Assembly (NCBI GenBank): GCA_002837415.1
Contig: PJCV01000003.1
Location: forward strand, 270,692 to 334,691
Origin: Actinomycetales bacterium SN12
GTDB lineage: Bacteria > Actinomycetota > Actinomycetes > Actinomycetales > Microbacteriaceae
DNA length: 64,000 bases
Direction: 5' to 3'
The stretch's first letter is position 1. Each line of letters begins with the position of its first letter. The notes beneath the pieces were generated by a model. The model worked only from the letters and a program-made list of their open reading frames with translations, ran no database searches and had not been told where the DNA came from. Positions 26,992 through 36,375 of this stretch are shown here, piece by piece. The translations under genes were made by a program, and so were the position numbers.

Positions 26992-28011
26992 ATGGCCAAC
27001 GTCGGCTCCGACAAACCGAACATCCGGCAGGTCGCCTCGATCGCCGGCGTCTCGCACATGACGGTGTCCCGGGTGCTCAACGACTACCCGAACATCAAGC
27101 CCGAGACCCGTCGCCGCGTCCTCGAGGCCATCGAAGAGCTCGACTACCGGCCGAACCTCGTCGCCCGAGCGCTGGCCACGCAGCGCAGCCAGCGCATCGG
27201 GGTGATCGTCGAGAGCCCCGTGGCGCACGGCCCGACCAGCATCCTGCGGGCGGTCGAACTCGCGGCGCGCGAGGCCGGCTACTCGGTCACTCCCATCGCG
27301 CTGTACGAGGGCGATGCGATGACCCCTCATGACGCGGTCGACAGTCTCACCACCCAGGGCGTCGACGCGATCTGCGTCGTCGCACCCCGGTCATCGTCGG
27401 TGGCGGCGCTGCGCCGCGTGACGATGAGCGTGCCCATGCTGGTGGTCAAGGCCGACCCCGATCCGACCTTCCTGACCGTGTCGATCGACCAGCATGCCGG
27501 TACGACTCTCGTGGTCGATCACCTGGTCTCCCTCGGTCATCGCGACATCCTGCACATCTCGGGTCCGCTCGACTGGCTCGATGCCAGGGCGCGCGAGCGC
27601 GCCTTCCACACCAGGGCGAAGTCGTGGGGCATCCGGCAGCGGCCGATCGTCGTCGGCGACTGGAGTGCCGATTTCGCCTACGACTTCGCGGTCGGGCTGC
27701 AGCGCCTCCCGGAGGTGACCGCCATCTTCGCCGCCAACGACGACACGGCGATCGGTCTCATCCACGGGCTGCACGACCGAGGGTTCGACGTGCCGGGCGA
27801 GATCAGCGTCGTCGGCTTCGATGATGTGCCGCTCGCGCGGCACTTCCTTCCCCCGCTGACGACCGTCCGGCAGGATTTCCAGGCCCTGGGAGGGGCTGTC
27901 GTCGAGATGCTGCGCGCGGCGATCGAGCAGCGCGAGCTGCCGCCGTTCACCCGCATCCCGACCGAGCTCGTCGTGCGCGGTTCGACAGCCAAGCCGCGGG
28001 AGTCGCGATGA
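26992..28011 (+). CDS. LacI-family regulator C (anchored GH43 and pentose ABC cluster)
   Basis: This is a 339-residue repressor with helix-turn-helix IRQVASIAGVSHMTVSRVL, hinge PNLVARALATQ and an effector domain. The LacI 17/18/22 equivalents are His, Met and Arg, with Leu at 56. The ATG at 26992 follows GGAGGAAG (26981-26988). Candidate sites TGTTACCGGTAACA-like occur upstream of itself, of the GH43 (23850) and of the binding protein (29617). It is a paralogue of regulator D (34556-35581), sharing VVGDWSA and the P-L-TTVRQDF tail. The stop overlaps the following ATPase gene (ATGA). Confidence 0.9.
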   Translation: MANVGSDKPNIRQVASIAGVSHMTVSRVLNDYPNIKPETRRRVLEAIEELDYRPNLVARALATQRSQRIGVIVESPVAHGPTSILRAVELAAREAGYSVTPIALYEGDAMTPHDAVDSLTTQGVDAICVVAPRSSSVAALRRVTMSVPMLVVKADPDPTFLTVSIDQHAGTTLVVDHLVSLGHRDILHISGPLDWLDARARERAFHTRAKSWGIRQRPIVVGDWSADFAYDFAVGLQRLPEVTAIFAANDDTAIGLIHGLHDRGFDVPGEISVVGFDDVPLARHFLPPLTTVRQDFQALGGAVVEMLRAAIEQRELPPFTRIPTELVVRGSTAKPRESR

Positions 28012-29549
28012 TCGACGGGGCTGTCGCTCCCGTGATCGAGTTGCGAGGGATCACGGTCGAGCTGCCGGGGGTGCGGGCGCTGGATGCCGTGGATTTCCGT
28101 CTCTTCCCCGGCGAGGTGCACGCGGTCATGGGCGAGAACGGCGCGGGCAAGTCCACGCTCATCGGCGTGATCACCGGAACCAGGCGACCGACCTCGGGAG
28201 TGGTCCTCGTCGACGGCGAGGAGCGCTCGTTCGCGGGCGTCGGCGACAGCAGAGCCGCCGGCATCGCGACCGTGTTCCAGGACATGCAGCTGAGCCCCAA
28301 CCTCACGGTCACCGAGGCCGTCATGCTCGGGCGCGAGCGGCGTGGCCGGTGGGGCATCGACTGGCGGCGCAACAGGGCCGACGCCGCACAGGCGCTGGCT
28401 CGGCTCGGGGTCGACGACCTCGATCCCCGCAAGCCGCTCTCATTCCTCTCACCCGCCCAGAAGCAGCTCGTCGCACTCGCGCGATCCGTGGTCGACGAAC
28501 CGCGGGTGCTCGTGCTCGACGAGCCGACCTCCAGCCTCGACCGAGCCGAGGTGGCGGCGCTGATGCGCGTGATCCGCGGGTTGCGCGACAGGGGCGTCGC
28601 CATCCTGTTCGTCTCGCACTTCCTCGAGCAGGCCTTCGCCATCAGCGACCGCATGACTGTGCTGCGTGGCGGACGCAAGGTCGCCGAGAACCGCACGCGC
28701 GAGCTCGAGCGCGCCGAGCTCATCTCGCAGATGCTCGGCAAGGATCTCGAGGGGCTGCGCGCCCTGGGCTCTGAGCGGAAGGCCCATCACTATGTGTCAG
28801 AGGGGGAGCCGGCCTTCCGCGCTGACGCCCTCGGGCGCAGAGGCGAGCTCCGTCCCACGGACATCGAGGTCCATCGCGGTGAGATCGTGGGGTTCGCCGG
28901 CCTTCGCGGCGCCGGGCGAACCGAGCTCGGAGCACTCATGTCGGGCGCACTGCGCTCGGACTCCGGCGAGCTCTGGGCCGGCGGCGAGCGGGTGCGGCTG
29001 CACAGCCCGTCGGCAGCCCTGCGCCGTCGCATCGCCGCGTCGAGTGAGAGCCGCCGCACCGACGGCATCGTCGCCGGGCTGAGCGCTCGTGAGAACATCC
29101 TGCTCTCGCTGCAGGCGCTGCGCGGGTGGATCCGGCCGATTCCGCAGTCGGAACAGCGGATGCTGCTCGAGATCTACACAGACGTGCTGAATCTCAGCGC
29201 TGCCGATCTCGCCCGTCCCATCGAGCAGCTGTCCGGGGGTACGCAGCAGAAGGTGCTGCTCGCTCGAGCGCTGGCCGTGCGTCCGCGCGTGCTCATCCTC
29301 GATGAGCCGACACGCGGCATCGACATCGCCGCGAAACTCCAGATCCAACGCAGCATCAGCACCCTGGCGCAGCAGGGCGTCGCGGTGGTCTTCATCTCGT
29401 CGGAGCTGCAGGAGGTCGTGCGGCTGAGCGATCGGATCGTCGTCCTGAAGGATCGCGAGAAGATCGGCGAGCTCAGCAACGGGCCCGGTGTCACCGTCGA
29501 CACGATCGTGGAGATGATCGCCGCCGAGTCCGGCGACGACACCGACTGA
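28008..29549 (+). CDS. Extra RbsA/XylG-type sugar ABC ATPase
   Basis: This is a 513-residue double ATPase of the CUT2 class. The N-half has Walker A GENGAGKST, signature FLSPAQKQL and Walker B LVLDEPTSSLD. The C-half has the usual degenerate Walker A (GLRGAGRTE), LSGGTQQKV and LILDEPTRGID. It is coupled to regulator C (ATGA) but has no permease of its own. A second, complete ATPase follows at 30789. It may be an alternative motor for the YtfT/YjfF-like permeases or serve a transporter elsewhere. Confidence 0.88.
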   Translation: MIDGAVAPVIELRGITVELPGVRALDAVDFRLFPGEVHAVMGENGAGKSTLIGVITGTRRPTSGVVLVDGEERSFAGVGDSRAAGIATVFQDMQLSPNLTVTEAVMLGRERRGRWGIDWRRNRADAAQALARLGVDDLDPRKPLSFLSPAQKQLVALARSVVDEPRVLVLDEPTSSLDRAEVAALMRVIRGLRDRGVAILFVSHFLEQAFAISDRMTVLRGGRKVAENRTRELERAELISQMLGKDLEGLRALGSERKAHHYVSEGEPAFRADALGRRGELRPTDIEVHRGEIVGFAGLRGAGRTELGALMSGALRSDSGELWAGGERVRLHSPSAALRRRIAASSESRRTDGIVAGLSARENILLSLQALRGWIRPIPQSEQRMLLEIYTDVLNLSAADLARPIEQLSGGTQQKVLLARALAVRPRVLILDEPTRGIDIAAKLQIQRSISTLAQQGVAVVFISSELQEVVRLSDRIVVLKDREKIGELSNGPGVTVDTIVEMIAAESGDDTD

Positions 29550-29601
29550 GCGGGGCATCGAGCGTCTCTTCGGCCGAGTCCCGAACGTTATCCGACTGTG
29601 C

Positions 29602-29631
29602 TTGTGTTACCGAGAATGTTCCCGGTAACAT
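29602..29631 (+). promoter_or_regulatory. Promoter and double LacI operator of the pentose ABC operon
   Basis: TTGTGT (29602-29607) and TAACAT (29626-29631) are 18 bp apart, identical hexamers and spacing to the GH43 promoter at 23835. TGTTACCGAGAATG (29605-29618) and TGTTCCCGGTAACA (29617-29630) are two abutting operator-like sites covering the whole promoter. Regulator C is the likely ligand-responsive repressor. Confidence 0.72.
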
Positions 29632-29722
29632 CCAGATACAGGACGCTCTGCATCCTGCAATCACCCGCGGGCCGCACGGCCCACCCGCCGGGCAGCGCCC
29701 CGGTCTCTCAAGGAGGAGAACT

Positions 29723-30724
29723 ATGTCTGCAAAGAAGCACTTCCGCGCGGTACTCGGCTTCGCTGCCGTCGGTGCGCTCGCGCTGGGCCTCACGGCCTGC
29801 GGCGGTTCCGACGACAAGGGCTCGTCGGACGGCGCCGGATCGGGCGACCTCATCGAGGTCGGCTTCGTGGCGGTCGGCCCCGAGGGCGGCTGGCGTCAGG
29901 CGAACGAGCAGAACATCAAGGACACGTTCACCGAGAAGGCCGGCTACAAGCTCAGCTACGCGCCCGCCGCCAACCTCGACCAGAAGTCGCAGATCGACAG
30001 CTTCACCGCGTTCGTCGACCAGGACGTCGACGTCATCCTGCTCTCGGCCACCGAGGCCACCGGCTGGGAGGACTCGCTGAAGCTCGCGCAGGAGGCGGAG
30101 ATCCCGGTCATCCTGCTCGACCGCGGCATCGAGCCCGAGGACGACAGCCTCTACGTCACCCGCATCGCCCCCGACAACGTCGAGGTCGCGAAGGAGGTCG
30201 GCGAGTGGGCGGCTTCGGCCTTCCCCGACGGCGGCAACTACGTCGTGCTCGAGGGTCCCGCCGGTGTCGGCGTGGTCAACGAGCGCAACGAGGGCTTCGA
30301 AGAGGGCCTCGGCGACTCGTCGCTGAACAAGGTGGACTCGCAGACCGCGAACTGGTCGACCGAAGAGGGCAAGAGCGTGCTCGAGACGATGCTCAAGGCC
30401 AACGGCAACGACATCCAGTTCGTCTTCGCGCAGAACGACGAGATGGGCCTCGGCGCCGCCCAGGCCGCTGAGGAAGCCGGCCTCGTCGTCGGTGAGGACA
30501 TCAAGATCGCCACGATCGACGGCACCAAGAACGCCATCCAGGCGCTCGCCGACGGCAAGCTCAGCTACGTGCACGAGTACAACCCGCTCTTCGGCGAGAC
30601 GGCGCTGGAGGTCGTGCAGAAGGCGCTCGACGGTGAGGACGTGGACTCGTACATCATCGTCCCCAGTGAGGCCTTCGACTCGGCAGACGCGGCCAAGGCC
30701 GTGCTCGCCGACCGCAAGTACTGA
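29723..30724 (+). CDS. CUT2 sugar-binding lipoprotein (YtfQ-like)
   Basis: This is a periplasmic-binding-protein-like lipoprotein of 333 residues. The signal peptide ends LGLTAC with Cys26. VGFVAVGPEGGWRQANEQNIKDTF, DVDVILLSATEATGWE and AQNDEMGLGAAQA resemble the galactofuranose-binding YtfQ group, whose members bind furanose sugars. L-arabinofuranose is a reasonable ligand in this setting. It heads the operon with ATPase and two permeases, behind AAGGAGGAGAA. A strong hairpin follows the stop. Confidence 0.88.
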   Translation: MSAKKHFRAVLGFAAVGALALGLTACGGSDDKGSSDGAGSGDLIEVGFVAVGPEGGWRQANEQNIKDTFTEKAGYKLSYAPAANLDQKSQIDSFTAFVDQDVDVILLSATEATGWEDSLKLAQEAEIPVILLDRGIEPEDDSLYVTRIAPDNVEVAKEVGEWAASAFPDGGNYVVLEGPAGVGVVNERNEGFEEGLGDSSLNKVDSQTANWSTEEGKSVLETMLKANGNDIQFVFAQNDEMGLGAAQAAEEAGLVVGEDIKIATIDGTKNAIQALADGKLSYVHEYNPLFGETALEVVQKALDGEDVDSYIIVPSEAFDSADAAKAVLADRKY

Positions 30725-30732
30725 TCGGAGGT

Positions 30733-30759
30733 CCGGGTGGCGCGGAGCGCGCCACCCGG
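30733..30759 (+). terminator. Post-binding-protein hairpin (attenuator)
   Basis: CCGGGTGGCGC (30733-30743) pairs perfectly with GCGCCACCCGG (30749-30759) across a 5-nt loop, between the binding-protein stop and the ATPase start. There is no T-run. It probably lowers read-through or stabilises the upstream message, as in the module A operon. Confidence 0.65.
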
Positions 30760-30788
30760 CATCCGTCGTCACAGACTGAGAGACAACG

Positions 30789-32392
<1,604 letters not shown>

Positions 32393-32396
<4 letters not shown>

Positions 32397-33463
32397 AGAA
32401 CGCGACCACCGTCTTGCGAGACCTGATCCACAAGCCGTTCTTCTGGGGCATCATCGCGATCGTCGCGCTGCTGCTGCTGAATGTGCTGAAGGATCCCGGC
32501 TACCTCGCCCTGTCCGTCAACCCGAACAATGGCCATCTCGTCGGCAACGTCATCGACATCCTGCGCCAGGCCGCGCCGATCATGATGATCGCCATCGGCA
32601 TGTCCCTCGTGATCGCCACCGCGGGCATCGACCTGTCGGTCGGCTCGCTCATGGCGGTCGCCGGCGCCGTGTCGATGGAGTTCCTGCGCAGCACCGGAGG
32701 CACCTCGGTGGGCTCCGCGCTCACCGCCGTCGGGCTGTCGCTCGCGATCACCGGGCTGCTGGGCGCCGTGAACGGCGTGCTCGTCGCGTATGTCGGGCTG
32801 CAGCCGTTCATCGCCACGCTGGTGCTGATGCTCGCCGGGCGCGGCATCGCGAAGGTGATCACCGGCGGGCAGAACACCGCAGCCAGCAACGACGCCTACC
32901 GCTGGATCGCGAACGGCTACGTCATCGGCATCCCGGTCGTCTTCCTGCTCGCCCTGGCGATCGTGATCGCCGTCGGCTGGGTGGTGCGCCGCAGCGCCCT
33001 CGGCCTGATGATCGAGGCGATCGGCATCAACCCCCGCGCGAGCCGCATGGCCGGCATCAAGCCGAAGGGCCTGCTGCTGACGGCCTACATCCTCAGCGGC
33101 GTGCTCGCCGGCATCGCCGGCGTGATGTCGGTGGGAAGCGTGATGACGGTCGACATCTCGCGCACCGGCTATCAGCTCGAGCTCGACGCCATCCTCGCCG
33201 TCGTCATCGGCGGGGCATCCCTGATGGGTGGCAAGTTCTCGCTCTCGGGCGCGTTCGTCGGCGCTCTGCTGATCGCCACACTCGACAAGACGGTGCTCTT
33301 CCTCGGCGTCTCGTCGTCGGCGACCCCCGCCTTCAAGGCGACGGTGATCATCGTCATCTGCCTGCTGCAGTCCGAGCGCGTGCGCGCCTGGTTCCGACGT
33401 CGTCGCACCTCGGCCCCCACTTCGCGCGCCGAGACGTCCGAGATGAAGGAGGTGGCGGCATGA
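32393..33463 (+). CDS. CUT2 sugar ABC permease (YtfT-like)
   Basis: This inner-membrane permease of 356 residues has eight or more helices. AGIDLSVGSLMAVAGAV and AYILSGVLAGIAGVM are typical of the BPD_transp_2 (ribose/galactofuranose) family. It begins inside the ATPase stop and ends inside the next permease start (ATGA), so the two permeases are made together and likely form a heterodimer, as YtfT/YjfF do. Confidence 0.9.
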
Positions 33464-34497
33464 CCACCATGACCGCGACACCCGCTGCACCCTCCCGCGC
33501 GAGCCTCACCGCGCGCGTGGGCCGTGCGATCACGGCGAACCCGTCGATCCTGCCGACCATCGCCTCGGTCGTCATCTTCGTCGCCATGATCGTCTACGGC
33601 GAGATCGCCTACGGGCGCATCGTGCAGGCGAGCACCCTGTCGAACCTGCTCATCAACAATGCGCACCTGATCGTGCTGGCCGTCGCGCTGACGTTCGTGA
33701 TCCTCACCGGCGGCATCGACCTGTCGGTCGGATCGATCATCGCGTTCTCCTCGGTCGCGGGCGTCATGCTCGCCGGCGCCGGGTGGCCTCCGCTGCTCGT
33801 GGTCGTGGCGATGATCGCCATGGGCTCGGCCTTCGGGCTGTGCTCAGGGCTGCTCATCAGGTACTTCAACGTGCAGCCGTTCATCGCGACGCTCGCCATG
33901 ATGTTCCTCGGGCGCGGCCTGGCATCGCTGCTGAGCACGAAGCCCGAGCGTCTCCCCGAGGACTCGCCGATTCGCTGGATGGGCGAGAAGATCAAGGTGA
34001 TCGACGGCCCGAAGGTCAACGACCTCACGATCACCCCCTCGGTGATCGTCGCGGTCCTCGTCGTCGCGATCGCGTTCTTCGTCCTGCATCGCACCCGCAC
34101 CGGTCGCACGGTGTACGCGATCGGCGGATCGGAGAGCTCGGCGCTGCTGATGGGTCTGCCCGTGCACCGCAGCAAGATCCTGGTGTACGTGATCAGCGGC
34201 ACGCTCTCCGGAGTCGCCGCCGTGCTCTACACGGCGCGCCTCGGCACGGCCCAGAACATCACCGGCATCGGGTGGGAGCTCGACGCGATCGCCGCTGCGG
34301 TGATCGGCGGCACGGTGCTCACGGGTGCTTACGGATACGTGCTCGGCTCCGTGGTCGGCGCGCTCGTGCTGGGACTGATGACCGTGCTCATCACCCGCGA
34401 CGGGGGCATCCCGCCCGAGATGACCACGATCATCACCGGCGGCATCCTGCTCGTCTTCGTGCTCCTGCAGCGCGCGGTGATCCGCAAGAAGGAGTAG
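33460..34497 (+). CDS. CUT2 sugar ABC permease (YjfF-like)
   Basis: This second permease has 345 residues. GGIDLSVGSIIAFSSVAGVM is the conserved cytoplasmic-loop region, followed by VQPFIATLAMMFLGRG. The ATG at 33460 overlaps the previous TGA, and the gene ends in TAG at 34497, followed by a strong hairpin. Two distinct permeases rather than one homodimeric permease are characteristic of the Ytf-type furanose transporter. Confidence 0.9.
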   Translation: MTTMTATPAAPSRASLTARVGRAITANPSILPTIASVVIFVAMIVYGEIAYGRIVQASTLSNLLINNAHLIVLAVALTFVILTGGIDLSVGSIIAFSSVAGVMLAGAGWPPLLVVVAMIAMGSAFGLCSGLLIRYFNVQPFIATLAMMFLGRGLASLLSTKPERLPEDSPIRWMGEKIKVIDGPKVNDLTITPSVIVAVLVVAIAFFVLHRTRTGRTVYAIGGSESSALLMGLPVHRSKILVYVISGTLSGVAAVLYTARLGTAQNITGIGWELDAIAAAVIGGTVLTGAYGYVLGSVVGALVLGLMTVLITRDGGIPPEMTTIITGGILLVFVLLQRAVIRKKE

Positions 34498-34509
34498 CGG
34501 TGCATCGGG

Positions 34510-34538
34510 TCGGCCGGCGGGGGATCTCCGCCGGCCGA
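34510..34538 (+). terminator. GC-rich terminator hairpin ending the pentose ABC operon
   Basis: An 11-bp perfect stem (34510-34520 with 34528-34538, core CGGCCGGCGG) with a 7-nt loop follows the permease stop by 12 bp. No T-run is present. It separates the ABC operon from regulator D. Confidence 0.7.
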
Positions 34539-34555
34539 GCCGTACACTCAGGACG

Positions 34556-35581
34556 GTGAGCGACGTGGATGCCATGGGCAGGCGGCCGGTCGGCGTGCGC
34601 GATGTCGCCGCTCGCGCAGGCGTCTCCCGGCAGACGGTGTCGCGCGTGCTCAACGAGCATCCCGAGGTCGCGGCCGAGACCCGCGAGCGCGTGATCGCGG
34701 CCATGGCAGAGCTCGGATATCGCGTCAACAACGCCGCCAGGGCGCTGGGCACCCGGCGGTCGCGCACACTCGGCGTGCTGGCATCCGACGCGCTGCAGTA
34801 CGGGCCCTCGCGCAGCCTGGCGGCGATCGAGGCGAGGGCGCGCGGCGCCGGCTACTGGGTCAGCGCGGCGTTCGCCGATGCCGGCGATGCCGGCGCCGTC
34901 GTCGCCGCGGTGCAGCATCTCGTGTCGCAGGGGGTCGAGGGGATCGTCGTCGTGGCGCCGCACGTGCAGACCATGGATGCGCTGGATGCCCTGCAGATCG
35001 GCGTGCCGATCGTCACGCTGCACGCCTCAGGGCGAGGTGCACGCGGGCTCTCGGTCGACCAGGCCGCCGGCGCACGGCTGGCCGTCGCCGCGCTCGCCGA
35101 TGCGGGCCACACGCGCATCGCGCATCTGGCCGGCCCCGCGGACTGGCTCGAGGCGGAGTCGCGCGCCGAGGGATACGCGCGGGAGCTCGCCGCCCGCGGC
35201 ATGCCGAGCGGGCCGGTGATCGTGGGGGACTGGTCGGCGGCATCCGGACACGCGGCGGCGGCGACCGTGCGCGAGCTCGGCGTCACGGCTGTCTTCAGCG
35301 CGAACGACCAGATGGCGCTCGGCCTGATCACCGGCCTGCGCGAGGCGGGCCTCGATGTGCCGGGGGATGTGAGCGTGGTCGGCTTCGACGACGTGCCGGA
35401 TGCCGAGCACTACTGGCCGCCGCTGACCACCGTCCGGCAGGACTTCGACGAACTCGCTCGTCGTGCGGTGGCCGCGGTGATCGGCGAGGCGGCAGCGCCC
35501 CGCGACCCCGTGCGGCCCGTGCTGCGCGCGAGGTCATCGATCGCACCCCCGCGAGATGAGTCCGACGCCGCGGCCTGTTGA
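34556..35581 (+). CDS. LacI-family regulator D of the arabinose catabolic operon
   Basis: This repressor has up to 341 residues, with helix-turn-helix VRDVAARAGVSRQTVSRVL and hinge VNNAARALGTR. The LacI 17/18/22 equivalents are Arg, Gln and Arg, with Leu at 56. The start is uncertain: GTG 34556, GTG 34565 and ATG 34574 are all in frame, and AGGA at 34550-34553 best fits 34565. It is a paralogue of regulator C. The perfect palindrome TGTGACCGGTCACA lies 28 bp after its stop, in front of araD, so it is the probable arabinose-responsive repressor of araDBA-galM. Confidence 0.88.
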   Translation: MSDVDAMGRRPVGVRDVAARAGVSRQTVSRVLNEHPEVAAETRERVIAAMAELGYRVNNAARALGTRRSRTLGVLASDALQYGPSRSLAAIEARARGAGYWVSAAFADAGDAGAVVAAVQHLVSQGVEGIVVVAPHVQTMDALDALQIGVPIVTLHASGRGARGLSVDQAAGARLAVAALADAGHTRIAHLAGPADWLEAESRAEGYARELAARGMPSGPVIVGDWSAASGHAAAATVRELGVTAVFSANDQMALGLITGLREAGLDVPGDVSVVGFDDVPDAEHYWPPLTTVRQDFDELARRAVAAVIGEAAAPRDPVRPVLRARSSIAPPRDESDAAAC

Positions 35582-35623
35582 CCGAAGCGCCGCTGCCGTG
35601 TCAGACTTCTGTGACCGGTCACA
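35578..35623 (+). promoter_or_regulatory. Arabinose operon promoter and perfect LacI operator
   Basis: TTGACC (35578-35583) and CAGACT (35602-35607) are 18 bp apart, a plausible promoter. TGTGACCGGTCACA (35610-35623) is a perfect 14-bp palindrome directly after the -10 box. It differs from the regulator C consensus TGTTACCGGTAACA only by T to G at the fourth base from the centre in each half. Confidence 0.72.
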
Positions 35624-35658
35624 TAGACCGTTCCTCCCGTCGAGCCACCGAGGTGCCC

Positions 35659-36375
35659 GTGAGCAATGAAGCCCCCTTCACCCCCGAGGTGGAAGCCGCC
35701 ATCCAGGTCGTGCGCGCCGACGTCGCGCGCCTGCACGCAGAACTCGTCCGCTACGGTCTCGTCGTCTGGACCGGCGGCAACGTCTCCGGCCGGGTTCCCG
35801 GCGCCGATTTGTTCGTGATCAAGCCGAGCGGCGTCGCGTACGACGATCTGGCTGCGAGCAACATGATCCTCTGCGACCTCGACGGCAACGTCATCCCCGG
35901 CAGTGAGGGCAGCGACCGGTCGCCGTCGAGCGACACCGCCGCGCACGCCTACGTGTACCGTCACATGCCCGAGGTGGGCGGCGTGGTGCACACCCACTCG
36001 ACCTACGCGGTCGCCTGGGCGGCCCGCGGCGAGGAGATCCCCTGCGTGATCACGGCCATGGCCGACGAGTTCGGCGGGCCGATCCCCGTCGGGCCGTTCG
36101 CGATCATCGGCGACGACTCCATCGGCCGCGGCATCGTCGACACCCTCACCGGCCACCGCTCGCGCGCTGTGCTGATGCAGAACCACGGTCCGTTCACGAT
36201 CGGAGTCGACGCGAAGGATGCCGTGAAGGCGGCCGTCATGGTCGAGGATGTCGCCCGCACCGTGCACCACGCACGCGAGGCGGGACCGCTCATCCCCATC
36301 CCGCAGGAGGCGATCGACGCGCTCTTCGACCGGTACCAGAACGTGTACGGACAGAACTCGGACGCCCGCCGATGA
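35659..36375 (+). CDS. araD: L-ribulose-5-phosphate 4-epimerase AraD
   Basis: It converts L-ribulose 5-phosphate to D-xylulose 5-phosphate, the last step of arabinose catabolism. The class II aldolase fold is recognised by the phosphate-binding TGGNVSGR and KPSGVAYDD segments and zinc-binding histidines in VVHTHSTYA. From GTG 35659 the protein has 238 residues, close to the 231 of E. coli AraD; earlier in-frame starts would lie over the operator. GAGG (35650-35653) is the ribosome site. The stop overlaps the araB ATG (ATGA). Confidence 0.92.
   Translation: MSNEAPFTPEVEAAIQVVRADVARLHAELVRYGLVVWTGGNVSGRVPGADLFVIKPSGVAYDDLAASNMILCDLDGNVIPGSEGSDRSPSSDTAAHAYVYRHMPEVGGVVHTHSTYAVAWAARGEEIPCVITAMADEFGGPIPVGPFAIIGDDSIGRGIVDTLTGHRSRAVLMQNHGPFTIGVDAKDAVKAAVMVEDVARTVHHAREAGPLIPIPQEAIDALFDRYQNVYGQNSDARR

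Noticed and set aside
25216..27330. 700-codon minus-strand frame opposite the GH43 gene
   Set aside because: It is a codon-position shadow of the GH43 and LacI genes; no motif or ribosome site supports it.
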